DNA of 64,000 bases, from positions 1 to 64,000 of the forward strand of contig NW_027017975.1 in assembly GCF_032854445.1 (NCBI RefSeq), written 5' to 3'. The notes beneath the pieces are model-generated. The model had not been told where the DNA came from. It saw nothing but the letters and a program-made list of their open reading frames with translations, and searched no databases. This DNA comes from Liolophura sinensis (taxonomy: Eukaryota; Mollusca; Polyplacophora; Chitonida; Chitonidae). Every line of letters begins with the position of its first letter. Positions within the stretch are counted from its first letter, which is position 1. Both the position numbers and the translations under genes were made by a program. Positions 1 through 13,389 of the stretch are shown here, one piece after another.

Positions 1-192
1 CTTTTGGCACCTTATTGATGTGGGTCAGTGTTCAATTGTACTTTTTTACAGCGGACTGTATCAAGTACCTTGTGTTTTTTTTATATACAAATGGTGTGGT
101 TTTTCTACATGTAGATAAAGACATTGAGTTTGTCTTCGACTTAGAAGTAAGACATTTGCTGGGTGAGTTAAATGGGCTTGGCCCAAAGATTT
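1..192 (+). repeat. Partial satellite unit at the left edge
   Basis: The window opens inside a unit at CTTTTGGCACC, about two thirds of the way through it. The fragment keeps the CAATTG, the GCGGAC variant, the T8 run and CATTTGCTGGGTGAG. It has one extra T before ACAGCGG compared with most units. The array clearly continues to the left of the window. Confidence 0.95.
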
Positions 193-3100
193 GACGTCGT
201 CTGGGCTACCGAAGGGCACATAACTTATAATGAAAAGTTGAATATAGTAATGACCAGTCGCGATTGTACATAGTTAATGTAGCCGATTTCAATTCGCAAA
301 AAGACCAGGCAAAAATCCAAAAGTAGAAAAACTGTTCCAATGCTGCTGGTAAGAGGCTAATCCGACGTATTTTTGGACGAGAAATCGAATGGTGCAAACC
401 GCGTTGCTCTCCGACCAATACTTTTAGCTGTAGCCACAAATGAATAATCATTGATGTCAAGATCACGTGCCCAGCAACGGCTCTTACTCCATGGAAACCA
501 AGGAAATTTGCAATTTTTCAACAGCTGGAGATGCCTGGCCCAATTGCGCATCTTTTGGCACCTTATTGATGTGGGTCAGTGTTCAATTGTACTTTTTACA
601 GCGCACTGTATCAAGTACCTTGTGTTTTTTTTATATACAAATGGTGTGGTTTTTCTACATGTATATAAAGACATTGAGTTTGTCTTCGACTTAGAAGTAA
701 GACATTTGCTGGGTGAGTTAAATGGGCTTGGCCCAAAGATTTGACGTCGTCTGGGCTACCGAAGGGCACATAACTTATAATGAAAAGTTGAATATAGTAA
801 TGACCAGTCGCGATTGTACATAGTTAATGTAGCCGATTTCAATTAGCAAAAAGACCAGGCAAAAATCCAAAAGTGGAAAAACTGTTCCAATGCTGCTGGT
901 AAAAGGCTAATCCGACGTATTTTTTGACGAGAAATCGAATGGTGCAAACCGCGTTGCTCTCCGACCAATACTTTTGGCTGTAGCCACAAATGAATAATCA
1001 TTGATGTCAAGATCACGTGCCCAGCAACGGCTCTTACTCCATGGAAACCAAGGAAATTTGCAATTTTTCAACAGCTGGAGATGCCTGGCCCAATTGCGCA
1101 TCTTTGGCACCTTATTGATGTGGGTCAGTGTTCAATTGTACTTTTTTACAGCGGACTGTATCAAGTACCTTGTGTTTTTTTTATATACAAATGGTGTGGT
1201 TTTTCTACATGTAGATAAAGACATTGAGTTTGTCTTCGACTTAGAAGTAAGACATTTGCTGGGTGAGTTAAATGGGCTTGGCCCAAAGATTTGACGTCGT
1301 CTGGGCTACCGAAGGGCACATAACTTATAATGAAAAGTTGAATATAGTAATGACCAGTCGCGATTGTACATAGTTAATGTAGCCGATTTCAATTCGCAAA
1401 AAGACCAGGCAAAAATCCAAAAGTAGAAAAACTGTTCCAATGCTGCTGGTAAGAGGCTAATCCGACGTATTTTTGGACGAGAAATCGAATGGTGCAAACC
1501 GCGTTGCTCTCCGACCAATACTTTTAGCTGTAGCCACAAATGAATAATCATTGATGTCAAGATCACGTGCCCAGCAACGGCTCTTACTCCATGGAAACCA
1601 AGGAAATTTGCAATTTTTCAACAGCTGGAGATGTCTGCCCAATTGCGCATCTTTTGGCACCTTATTGATGTGGGTCAGTGTTCAATTGTACTTTTTACAG
1701 CGGACTGTATTAAGTACCTTGTGTTTTTTTTATATACAAATGGTGTGGTTTTTCTACATGTAGATAAAGACATTGAGTTTGTCTTCGACTTAGAAGTAAG
1801 ACATTTGCTGGTGAGTTAAATGGGCTTGGCCCAAAGATTTGACGTCGTCTGTGCTACCGAAGGGCACATAACTTATAATGAAAAGTTGAATATAGTAATG
1901 ACCAGTCGCGATTGTACATAGTTAATGTAGCCGATTTCAATTCGCAAAAAGACCAGGCAAAAATCCAAAAGTGGAAAAACTGTTCCAATGCTGCTGGTAA
2001 GAGGCTAATCCGACGTATTGTTTGACGAGAAATCGAATGGTGCAAACCGTGTTGCTCTCCGACCAATACTTTTGGCTGTAGCCACAAATGAATAATCATT
2101 GATGTCAAGATCACGTGCCCAGCAACGGCTCTTACTCCATGGAAACCAGGGAAATTTGCAATTTTTCAACAGCTGGAGATGCCTGGCCCAATTGCGCATC
2201 TTTTGGCACCTTATTGATGTGGGTCAGTGTTTAATTGTACTTTTTACAGCGCACTGTATCAAGTACCTTGTGTTTTTTTTTATACAAATGGTGTGGTTTT
2301 TCTACATGTAGATAAAGACATTGAGTTTGTCTTCGACTTAGAAGTAAGACATTTGCTGGGTGAGTTAAATGGGCTTGGCCCAAAGATTTGACGTCGTCTG
2401 GGCTACCGAAGGGCACATAACTTATAATGAAAAGTTGAATATAGTAATGACCAGTCGCGATTGTACATAGTTAATGTAGCCGATTTCAATTCGCAAAAAG
2501 ACCAGGCAAAAATCCAAAAGTAGAAAAACTGTTCAATGCTGTTGGTAAGAGGCTAATCCGACGTATTTTTTGACGAGAAATCGAATGGTGCAAACCGCGT
2601 TGCTCTCCGACCAATACTTTTGGCTGTAGTCACAAATGAATAATCATTGATGTCAAGATCACGTGCCCAGCAACGGCTCTTACTCCATGGAAACCAAGGA
2701 AATTTGCAATTTTTCATCAGCTGGAGATGTCTGGCCCAATTGCGCATCTTTTGGCACCTTATTGATGTGGGTCAGTGTTCAATTGTACTTTTTACAGCGG
2801 ACTGTATCAAGTATCTTGTGTTTTTTTTATATACAAATGGTGTGGTTTTTTTCTACATGTAGATAAAGACATTGAGTTTGTCTTCGACTTAGAAGTAAGA
2901 CATTTGCTGGGGTGAGTTAAATGGGCTTGGCCCAAAGATTGACGTCGTCTGTGCTACCGAAGGGCACATAACTTATAATGAAAAGTTGAATATAGTAATG
3001 ACCAGTCGCGATTGTACATAGTTAATGTAGCCGATTTCAATTCGCAAAAAGACCAGGCAAAAATCCAAAAGTGGAAAAACTGTTCCAATGCGTCTGATAA

Positions 3101-6100
3101 GAGGCTAATCCGACGTATTTTTTGACGAGAAATCGAATGGTGCAAACCGGTTGCTCTCCGACCAATACTTTTGGCTGTAGCCACAAATGAATAATCATTG
3201 ATGTTCAAGATCACGTGCCCAGCAACGGCTCTTACTCCATGGAAACCAAGGAAATTTGCAATTTTCACAGCTGGAGATGCCTGGCCCAATTGCGCATCTT
3301 TTGGCACCTTATGATGTGGGTCAGTGTTCAATTGTACTTTTTACAGCGCACTGTATCAAGTACCTTGTGTTTTTTTTATATACAAATGGTGTGGTTTTTC
3401 TACATGTATATAAAGACATGAGTTTGTCTTCGACTTAGAAGTAAGACATTTGCTGGGTGAGTTAAATGGGCTTGGCCCAAAGATTTGACGTCGTCTGGGC
3501 TACCGAAGGGCACATAACTTATAATGAAAAGTTGAATATAGTAATGACCAGTCGCGATTGTACATAGTTAATGTAGCCGATTTCAATTAGCAAAAAGACC
3601 AGGCAAAAATCCAAAAGTGGAAAAACTGTTCCAATGCTGCTGGTAAAAGGCTAATCCGACGTATTTTTTGACGAGAAATCGAATGGTGCAAACCGCGTTG
3701 CTCTCCGACCAATACTTTTGGCTGTAGCCACAAATGAATAATCATTGATGTCAAGATCACGTGCCCAGCCAACGGCTCTTACTCCATGGAAACCAAGGAA
3801 ATTTGCAATTTTTCAACAGCTGGAGATGCCTGGCCCAATTGCGCATCTTTTGGCACCTTATTGATGTGGGTCAGTGTTCAATTGTACTTTTTTACAGCGG
3901 ACTGTATCAAGTACCTTGTGTTTTTTTTATATACAAATGGTGTGGTTTTTCTACATGTAGATAAAGACATTGAGTTTGTCTTCGACTTAGAAGTAAGACA
4001 TTTGCTGGGTGAGTTAAATGGGCTTGGCCCAAAGATTTGACGTCGTCTGGGCTACCGAAGGGCACATAACTTATAATGAAAAGTTGAATATAGTAATGAC
4101 CAGTCGCGATTGTACATAGTTAATGTAGCCGATTTCAATTAGCACAAAGACCAGGCAAAAATCCAAAAGTGGAAAAACTGTTCCAATGCTGCTGGTAAGA
4201 GGCTAATCCGACGTATTTTTTGACGAGAAATCGAATGGTGCAAACCGCGTTGCTCTCCGACCAATACTTTTGGCTGTAGCCACAAATGAATAATCATTGA
4301 TGTCAAGATCACGTGCCCAGCAAACGGCTCTTACTCATGGAAACCAAGGAAATTTGCAATTTTTTCAACAGCTGGAGATGCCTGGCCCAATTGCGCATCT
4401 TTTGGCACCTTATTGATGTGGGTCAGTGTTCAATTGTACTTTTTACAGCGGACTGTATCAAGTACCTTGTGTTTTTTTTATATACAAATGGTGTGGTTTT
4501 TCTACATGTAGATAAAGACATTGAGTTTGTCTTCGACTTAGAAGTAAGACATTTGCTGGGTGAGTTAAATGGGCTTGGCCCAAAGATTTGACGTCGTCTG
4601 GGCTACCGAAGGGCACATAACTTATAATGAAAAGTTGAATATAGTAATGACCAGTCGCGATTGTACATAGTTAATGTAGCCGATTTCAATTCGCAAAAAG
4701 ACCAGGCAAAAATCCAAAAGTGGAAAAACCGTTCCAATGCTGCTGGTAAGAGGCTAATCCGACGTATTTTTTGACGAGAAATCGAATGGTGCAAACCGCG
4801 TTGCTCTCCGACCAATACTTTTGGCTGTAGCCACAAATGAATAATCATTGATGTCAAGATCACGTGCCCAGCAACGGCTCTTACTCCATGGAAACCAAGG
4901 AAATTTGCAATTTTTCAACAGCTGGAGATGCCTGGCCCAATTGCGCATCTTTTGGCACCTTATTGATGTGGGTCAGTGTTCAATTGTACTTTTTACAGCG
5001 CACTGTATCAAGTACCTTGTGTTTTTTTTATATACAAATGGTGTGGTTTTTCTACATGTAGATAAAGACATTGAGTTTGTCTTCGACTTAGAAGTAAGAC
5101 ATTTGCTGGGTGAGTTAAATGGGCTTGGCCCAAAGATTTGACGTCGTCTGGGCTACCGAAGGGCACATAACTTATAATGAAAAGTTGAATATAGTAATGA
5201 CCAGTCGCGATTGTACATAGTTAATGTAGCCGATTTCAATTCGCAAAAAGACCAGGCAAAAATCCAAAAGTGGAAAAACCGTTCCAATGGTGCTGGTAAG
5301 AGGCTAATCCGACGTATTTTTTGACGAGAAATCGAATGGTGCAAACCGCGTTGCTCTCCGACCAATACTTTTGGCTGTAGCCACAAATGAATAATCATTG
5401 ATGTCAAGATCACGTGCCCAGCAACGGCTCTTACTCCATGGAAACCAAGGAAATTTGCAATTTTTCAACAGCTGGAGATGCCTGGCCCAATTGCGCATCT
5501 TTTGGCACCTTATTGATGTGGGTCAGTGTTCAATTGTACTTTTTACAGCGGACTGTATCAAGTACCTTGTGTTTTTTTTATATACAAATGGTGTGGTTTT
5601 TCTCCATGTAGATAAAGACATTGAGTTTGTCTTCGACTTAGAAGTAAGACATTTGCTGGGTGAGTTAAATGGGCTTGGCCCAAAGATTTGACGTCGTCTG
5701 GGCTACCGAAGGGCACATAACTTATAATGAAAAGTTGAATATAGTAATGACCAGTCGCGATTGTACATAGTTAATGTAGCCGATTTCAATTCGCAAAAAG
5801 ACCAGGCAAAAATCCAAAAGTAGAAAAACTGTTCCAATGCTGTTGGTAAGAGGCTAATCCGACGTATTTTTTGACGAGAAATCGAATGGTGCAAACCGCG
5901 TTGCTCTCCGACCAATACTTTTGGCTGTAGCCACAAATGAATAATCATTGATGTCAGATCACGTGCCCAGCAACGGCTCTTTCTCCATGGAAACCAAGGA
6001 AATTTGCAATTTTTCAACAGCTGGAGATGCCTGGCCCAATTACGCATCTTTTGGCATCATATTGATGTGGGTCAGTGTTCAATTGTACTTTTTACAGCGG

Positions 6101-7889
6101 ACTGTATCAAGTACCTTGTGTTTTTTTTATATACAAATGGTGTGGTTTTTCTACATGTAGATAAAGACATTGAGTTTGTCTTCGACTTAGAAGTAAGACA
6201 TTTGCTGGGTGAGTTAAATGGGCTTGGCCCATAGATTTGACGTCGTCTGGGCTACCGAAGGGCACATAACTTATAATGAAAAGTTGAATATAGTAATGAC
6301 CAGTCGCGATTGTACATAGTTAATGTAGCCGATTTCAATTCGCAAAAAGACCAGGCAAAAATCCAAAAGTGGAAAAACTGTATCAATGCTGCTGGTAAGA
6401 GGCTAATCCGATGTATTTTTTGACGAGAAATCGAATGGTGCAAACCGCGTTGCTCTCCGACGAATACTTTTGGCTGTAGCCACAAATGAATAATCATTGA
6501 TGTCAAGATCACGTGCCCAGCAACGGCTCTTACTCCATGGAAACCAAGGAAATTTGCAATTTTTCAACAGCTGGAGATGCCTGGCCCAATTGCGCATCTT
6601 TTGGCACCTTATTGATGTGGGTCAGTGTTCAATTGTACTTTTTACAGCGGACTGTATCAAGTACCTTGTGTTTTTTTTATATACAAATGGTGTGGTTTTT
6701 CTACATGTAGATAAAGACATTGAAATTGTCTTCGACTTAGAAGTAAGACATTTGCTGGGGGAGTTAAATGGGCTTGGCCCAAAGATTTGACGTCGTCTGT
6801 GCTACCGAAGGGCACATAACTTATAATGAAAAGTTGAATATAGTAATGACCAGTCGCGATTGTACATAGTTAATGTAGCCGATTTCAATTCGCAAAAAGA
6901 CCAGACAAAAATCCAAAAGTGGAAAAACTGTTCCAATGCTGCTGGTAAGAGGTTAATCCGACGTATTTTTTGACGAGAAATCGAATGGTGCAAACCGCGT
7001 TGCTCTCCGACTAATACTTTTGGCTGTAGCCACAAATGAATAAGCATTGATGTCAAGATCACGTGCCCAGTAACGGCTCTTACTCCATGGAAACCAAGGA
7101 AATTTGCAATTTTTCAACAGCTGGAGATGCCTGGCCCAATTGCGCATCTTTTGGCACCTTATTGATGTGGGTCAGTGTTCAATTGTACTTTTTACAGCGG
7201 ACTGAATCAAGTACCTTGTGTTTTTTTTATATACAAATGGTGTGGTTTTTCTACATGTAGATAAAGACATTGAGTTTGTCTTCGACTTAGAAGTAAGACA
7301 TTTGCTGGGGGAGTTAAATGGGCTTGGCCCAAAGATTTGACGTCGTCTGGGCTCCCGAAGGGCACATAACTTATAATGAAAAGTTGAATATAGTAATGAC
7401 CAATCGCGATTGTACATAGTTAATGTAGCCGATTGGGATTAGAAAAAAAACCAGGCAAAAATCCAAAAGTAGAAAAACTGTTCCAATGCTGCTGGTAAGA
7501 GGCTAATCCGACGTATTTTTTGACGAGAAATCGAATGGTGCAAACCGCGTTGCTCTCCGGCCAATACTTTTGGCTGTAGCCACAAATGAATAATCATTGA
7601 TGTCAAGATCACGTGCCCAGCAACGGCTCTTACTCCATGGAAACCAAGGAAATTTGCAATTTTTCAACAGCTGGAGATGTCTGGCCCAATTGCGCATCTT
7701 TTGGCACCTTATTGATGTGGGTCAGTGTTCAATTGTACTTTTTACAGCGGACTGTATCAAGTACCTTGTGTTTTTTTTATATACAAATGGTGTGGTTTTT
7801 TCTACATGTAGATAAAGACATTGAGTTTGTCTTCGACTTAGAAGTAAGACATTTGCTGGGTGAGTTAAATGGGCTTGGCCCAAAGATTT
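193..7889 (+). repeat. Left block: 14 divergent, indel-rich units
   Basis: Units start near 193, 743, 1293, 1841, 2389, 2938, 3489, 4040, 4590, 5140, 5690, 6239, 6789 and 7339. They mix A-like forms, some with GTAGAAAA and TTTTTGGACG, with F-like and one G-like form (5690). Private substitutions are more frequent than elsewhere; the unit at 7339 for instance has GATTGGGATTAG and GCTCCCG. The pair starting at 193 and 743 resembles the pair at 2938 and 3489: the first members share GTATATAAAG and GCGCAC, the second share AATTAGC, TAAAAGG and an extra T before ACAGCGG. This suggests a local dimer-based period of about 2.75 kb. Below about 4.4 kb many one-base indels occur, which may be consensus errors. 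Confidence 0.85.
661..672 (+). promoter_or_regulatory. TATA-like variant (GTATATAAAG)
   Basis: Nearly all units read CATGTAGATAAAG here. This one and the unit near 3,409 read CATGTATATAAAG, which creates a good TATA-box match. Two copies out of 116 and no initiator or downstream gene make a promoter role doubtful. The shared change is a useful marker that the two unit pairs are related. Confidence 0.2.
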
Positions 7890-10089
7890 GACGTCGTCTG
7901 TGCTACCGAAGGGCACATAACTTATAATGAACAGTTGAATATAGTAATGACCAGTCGCGATTGTACATAGTTAATGTAGCCCATTTCAATTCGCAAAAAG
8001 ACCAGGCAAAAATCCAAAAGTGGAAAAACTGTTCCAATGCTGTTGGTAAGAGGCTAATCCGACGTATTTTTTGACGAGAAATCGAATGGTGCAAACCGCG
8101 TTGCTCTCCGACCAATACTTTTGGCTGTAGCCACAAATGAATAATCATTGATGTCAAGATCACGTGCCCAGCAACGGCTCTTACTCCATGGAAACCAAGG
8201 AAATTTGCAATTTTTCAACAGCTGGAGATGCCTGGCCCAATTGCGCATCTTTTGGCACCTTATTGATGTGGGTCAGTGTTCAATTGTACTTTTTACAGCG
8301 GACTGTATCAAGTACCTTGTGTTTTTTTTATATACAAATGGTGTGGTTTTTCTACATGTAGATAAAGACATTGAGTTTGTCTTCAACTTAGAAGTAAGAC
8401 AACTGCTGGGTGAGTTAAATGGGCTTGGCCCAAAGATTTGACGTCGTCTGGGCTACCGAAGGGCACATAAGTTATAATGAAAAGTTGAATATAGTAATGA
8501 CCAGTTGCGATTGTACATAGTTAATGTAGCCAATTTCAATTCGCAAAAAGACCAGGCAAAAATCCAAAAGTGGAAAAACTGTTCCAATGCTGCTGGTAAG
8601 AGGCTAATCCGACGTATTTTTTGACGAGAAATCGAATGGTGCAAACCGCGTTGCTCTCCGACCAATACTTTTGGCTGTAGCCACAAATGAATAATCATTG
8701 ATGTAAAAATCACGTGCCCAGCAACGGCTCTAACTCCATGGAAACCAAGGAAATTTGCAATTTTTCAACAGCTGGAGATGCCTGGCCCAATTGTGCATCT
8801 TTTGGCACCTTATTGATGTGGGTCAGTGTTCAATTGTACTTTTTACAGCGGACTGTATCAAGTACCTTGTGTTTTTTTTATATACAAATGGTGTGGTTTT
8901 TCTACATGTAGATAAAGACATTGAGTTTGTCTTCGACTTAGAAGTAAGACATTTGCTGGGTGAGTTAAATGGGCTTGGCCCAAAGATTTGACGTCGTCTG
9001 TGCTACCGAAGGGCACATAACTTATAATGAACAGTTGAATATAGTAATGACCAGTCGCGATTGTACATAGTTAGTGTAGCCCATTTCAATTCGCAAAAAG
9101 ACCAGGCAAAAATCCAAAAGTGGAAAAACTGTTCCAATGCTGCTGGTAAGAGGCTAATCCGACGTATTTTTTGACGAGAAATCGAATGGTGCAAACCGCG
9201 TTGCTCTCCGACCAATACTTTTGGCTGTAGCCACAAATGAATAATCATTGATGTAAAAATCACGTGCCCAGCAACGGCTCTTACTCCATGGAAACCAAGG
9301 AAATTTGCAATTTTTGAACAGCTGGAGATGCCTGGCCCAATTGCGCATCTTTTGGCACCTTATTGATGTGGGTCAGTGTTCAATTGTACTTTTTACAGCG
9401 GACTGTATCAAGTACCTTGTGTTTTTTTTATATACAAATGGTGTGGTTTTTCTACATGTAGATAAAGACATTGAGTTTGTCTTCGACTTAGAAGTAAGAC
9501 AACTGCTGGGTGAGTTAAATGGGCTTGGCCCAAAGATTTGACGTCGTCTGGGCTACCGAAGGGCACATAACTTATAATGAAAAGTTGAATATAGTAATGA
9601 CCAGTCGCGATTGTACATAGTTAATGTAGCCGATTTCAATTCGCAAAAAGACCAGGCAAAAATCCAAAAGTGGAAAAACTGTTCCAATGCTGCTGGTAAG
9701 AGGCTAATCCGACGTATTTTTTGACGAGAAATCGAATGGTGCAAACCGCGTTGCTCTCCGATTAATACTTTTGGCTGTAGCCACAAATGAATAATCATTG
9801 ATGTCAAGATCACGTGCCCAGCAACGGCTCTTACTCCATGGAAACCAAGGAAATTTGCAATTTTTCAACAGCTGGAGATGCCTGGCCCAATTTCGCATCT
9901 TTTGGCACCTTATTGATGTGGGTCAGTGTTCAATTGTACTTTTTACAGCGGACTGTATCAAGTACCTTGTGTTTTTTTTATATACAAATGGTGTGGTTTT
10001 TCTACATGTAGATAAAGACATTGAGTTTGTCTTCGACTTAGAAGTAAGACATTTGCTGGGTGAGTTAAATGGGCTTGGCCCAAAGATTT
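7890..10089 (+). repeat. Transitional block of four units (B/E mosaics)
   Basis: Units start at 7890, 8440, 8990 and 9540. The first is B-like on its left (GTGCT, AACAG, CCCATTT) and ends CTTCAAC...CAACTGCTGG. The second carries CATAAGTTA and the rare GATGTAAAAAT. The third combines B left parts with GATGTAAAAAT. The fourth is A-like with GATTAAT and TTTCGC. The first two resemble the unit pairs at 11190/11740 and 14490/15040, so this block looks like a degraded relative of the 6-unit repeat that follows. Lengths are exactly 550, with no net indels. Confidence 0.8.
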
Positions 10090-13000
10090 GACGTCGTCTG
10101 TGCTACCGAAGGGCACATAACTTATAATGAACAGTTGAATATAGTAATGACCAGTCGCGATTGTACATAGTTAATGTAGCCGATTTCAATTCGCAAAAAG
10201 ACCAGGCAAAAATCCAAAAGTGGAAAAACTGTTCCAATGCTGTTGGTAAGAGGCTAATCCGACGTATTTTTTGACGAGAAATCGAATGGTGCAAACCGCG
10301 TTGCTCTCCGACCAATACTTTTGGCTGTAGCCACAAATGAATAATCACTGATGTCAAGATCACGTGCCCAGCAACGGCTCTTACTCCATGGAAACCAAGG
10401 AAATTTGCAATTTTTCAACAGCTGGAGATGCCTGGCCCAATTGCGCATCTTTTGGCACCTTATTGATGTGGGTCAGTGTTCAATTGTACTTTTTACAGCG
10501 GACTGTATCAAGTACCTTGTGTTTTTCTTATATACAAATGGTGTGGTTTTTCTACATGTAGATAAAGACATTGAGTTTATCTTCGACTTAGAAGTAAGAC
10601 AACTCCTGGGTGAGTTAAATGGGCTTGGCCCAAAGATTTGACGTCGTCTGGGCTACCGAAGGGCACATAACTTATAATGAAAAGTTGAATATAGTAATGA
10701 CCAGTCGCGATTGTACATAGTTAATGTAGCCCATTTCAATTCGCAAAAAGACCAGGCAAAAATCCAAAAGTGGAAAAACTGTTTCAATGCTGCTGGTAAG
10801 AGGCTAATCCGACGTATTTTTTGACGAGAAATCGAATGGTGCAAACCGCGTTGCTCTCCGACCAATACTTTTGGCTGTAGCCACAAATGAATAATCATTG
10901 ATGTCAAGATCACGTGCCCAGCAACGGCTCTTACTCCATGGAAACCAAGGAAATTTGCAATTTTTCAACAGCTGGAGATGCCTGGCCCAATTACGCATCT
11001 TTTGGCACCATATTGATGTGGGTCAGTGTTCAATTGTACTTTTTACAGCGGACTGTATCAAGTACCTTGTGTTTTTTTTATATACAAATGGTGTGGTTTT
11101 TCTACATGTAGATAAAGACATTGAGTTTGTCTTCGACTTAGAAGTAAGACATTTGCTGGGTGAGTTAAATGGGCTTGGCCCATAGATTTGACGTCGTCTG
11201 GGCTACCGAAGGGCACATAACTTATAATGAAAAGTTGAATATAGTAATGACCAGTCGCGATTGTACATAGTTAATGTAGCCGATTTCAATTCGCAAAAAG
11301 ACCAGGCAAAAATCCAAAAGTGGAAAAACTGTTCCAATGCTGCTGGTAAGAGGCTAATCCGACGTATTTTTTGACGAGAAATCGAATGGTGCAAACCGCG
11401 TTGCTCTCCGACCAATACTTTTGGCTGTAGCCACAAATGAATAATCATTGATGTCAAGATCACGTGCCCAGCAACGGCTCTTACTCCATGGAAACCAAGG
11501 AAATTTGCAATTTTTCAACAGCTGGAGATGCCTGGCCCAATTGCGCATCTTTTGGCACCTTATTGATGTGGGTCAGTGTTCAATTGTACTTTTTACAGCG
11601 GACTGTATCAAGTACCTTGTGTTTTTTTTATATACAAATGGTGTGGTTTTTCTACATGTAGATAAAGACATTGAGTTTGTCTTCAACTTAGAAGTAAGAC
11701 AACTGCTGGGTGAGTTAAATGGGCTTGGCCCAAAGATTTGACGTCGTCTGGGCTACCGAAGGGCACATAAGTTATAATGAAAAGTTGAATATAGTAATGA
11801 CCAGTCGCGATTGTACATAGTTAATGTAGCCGATTTCAATTCGCAAAAAGACCAGGCAAAAATCCAAAAGTAGAAAAACTGTTCCAATGCTGCTGGTAAG
11901 AGGCTAATCCGACGTATTTTTTGACGAGAAATCGAATGGTGCAAACCGCGTTGCTCTCCGACCAACACTTTTGGCTGTAGCCACAAATGAATAATCATTG
12001 ATGTAAAAATCACGTGCCCAGCAACGGCTCTTACTCCATGGAAACCAAGGAAATTTGCAATTTTTCAACAGCTGGAGATGCCTGGCCCAATTGCGCATCT
12101 TTTGGCACCTTATTGATGTGGGTCAGTGTTCAATTGTACTTTTTACAGCGGACTGTATCAAGTACCTTGTGTTTTTTTTATATACAAATGGTGTGGTTTT
12201 TCTACATGTAGATAAAGACATTGAGTTTGTCTTCGACTTAGAAGTAAGACATTTGCTGGGTGAGTTAAATGGGCTTGGCCCAAAGATTTGACGTCGTCTG
12301 GGCTACCGAAGGGCACATAACTTATAATGAAAAGTTGAATATAGTAATGACCAGTCGCGATTGTACATAGTTAATGTAGCCGATTTCAATTCGCAAAAAG
12401 ACCAGGCAAAAATCCAAAAGTGGAAAAACTGTTCCAATGCTGTTGGTAAGAGGCTAATCCGACGTATTTTTTGACGAGAAATCGAATGGTGCAAACCGCG
12501 TTGCTCTCCGACCAATACTTTTGGCTGTAGCCACAAATGAATAATCATTGATGTCAAGATCACGTGCCCAGCAACGGCTCTTACTCCATGGAAACCAAGG
12601 AAATTTGCAATTTTTCAACAGCTGGAGATGCCTGGCCCAATTGCGCATCTTTTGGCACCTTATTGATGTGGGTCAGTGTTCAATTGTACTTTTTACTGCG
12701 GACTGTATCAAGTACCTTGTGTTTTTCTTATATACAAATGGTGTGGTTTTTCTACATGTAGATAAAGACATTGAGTCTATCTTCGACTTAGAAGTAAGAC
12801 AACTCCTGGGTGAGTTAAATGGGCTTGGCCCAAAGATTTGACGTCGTCTGGGCTACCGAAGGGCACATAACTTATAATGAAAAGTTGAATATAGTAATGA
12901 CCAGTCGCGATTGTACATAGTTAATGTAGCCGATTTCAATTCGCAAAAAGACCAGGCAAAAATCCAAAAGTGGAAAAACTGTTTCAATGCTGCTGGTAAG

Positions 13001-13389
13001 AGGCTAATCCGATGTATTTTTTGACGAGAAATCGAATGGTGCAAACCGCGTTGCTCTCCGACCAATACTTTTGGCTGTAGCCACAAATGAATAATCATTG
13101 ATGTCAAGATCACGTGCCCAGCAACGGCTCTTTCTCCATGGAAACCAAGGAAATTTGCAATTTTTCAACAGCTGGAGATGCCTGGCCCAATTGCGCATCT
13201 TTTGGCACCTTATTGATGTGGGTCAGTGTTCAATTGTACTTTTTACAGCGGACTGTATCAAGTACCTTGTGTTTTTTTTATATACAAATGGTGTGGTTTT
13301 TCTACATGTAGATAAAGACATTGAGTTTGTCTTCGACTTAGAAGTAAGACATTTGCTGGGTGAGTTAAATGGGCTTGGCCCAAAGATTT
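10090..13389 (+). repeat. Higher-order repeat, 6 units (3,300 bp), copy 1
   Basis: Order of units: B/C hybrid (10090: GTGCT, AACAG, then TTTTTCTTA, CAACTCCTGG); G-like (10640: TTACGC, CACCATATTG, CCCATAGAT); A with CTTCAAC and CAACTGCTGG (11190); E-like with GATGTAAAAAT (11740); C-like with GAGTCTATC (12290); G/A hybrid with CGATGTAT and CTTTCTCC (12840). The same order of diagnostic variants repeats exactly 3,300 bases later. Private changes here include AATCACTG near 10340, ACCAACACT near 11965 and TTTACTGCGG near 12697. Confidence 0.93.

Noticed and set aside
206-466. Minus-strand frames of 86 and 64 codons in most units
   Set aside because: They overlap the plus-strand frames, match no family I know, and contain no recognisable motif. 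Their persistence is explained by unit similarity.
451-744. The 97-codon frame and its roughly 100 copies as real small protein genes
   Set aside because: The frame exists because the unit repeats. B units stop it at the third codon, T-run changes shift it, and no regulatory context accompanies it. Kept only as a possible relic.
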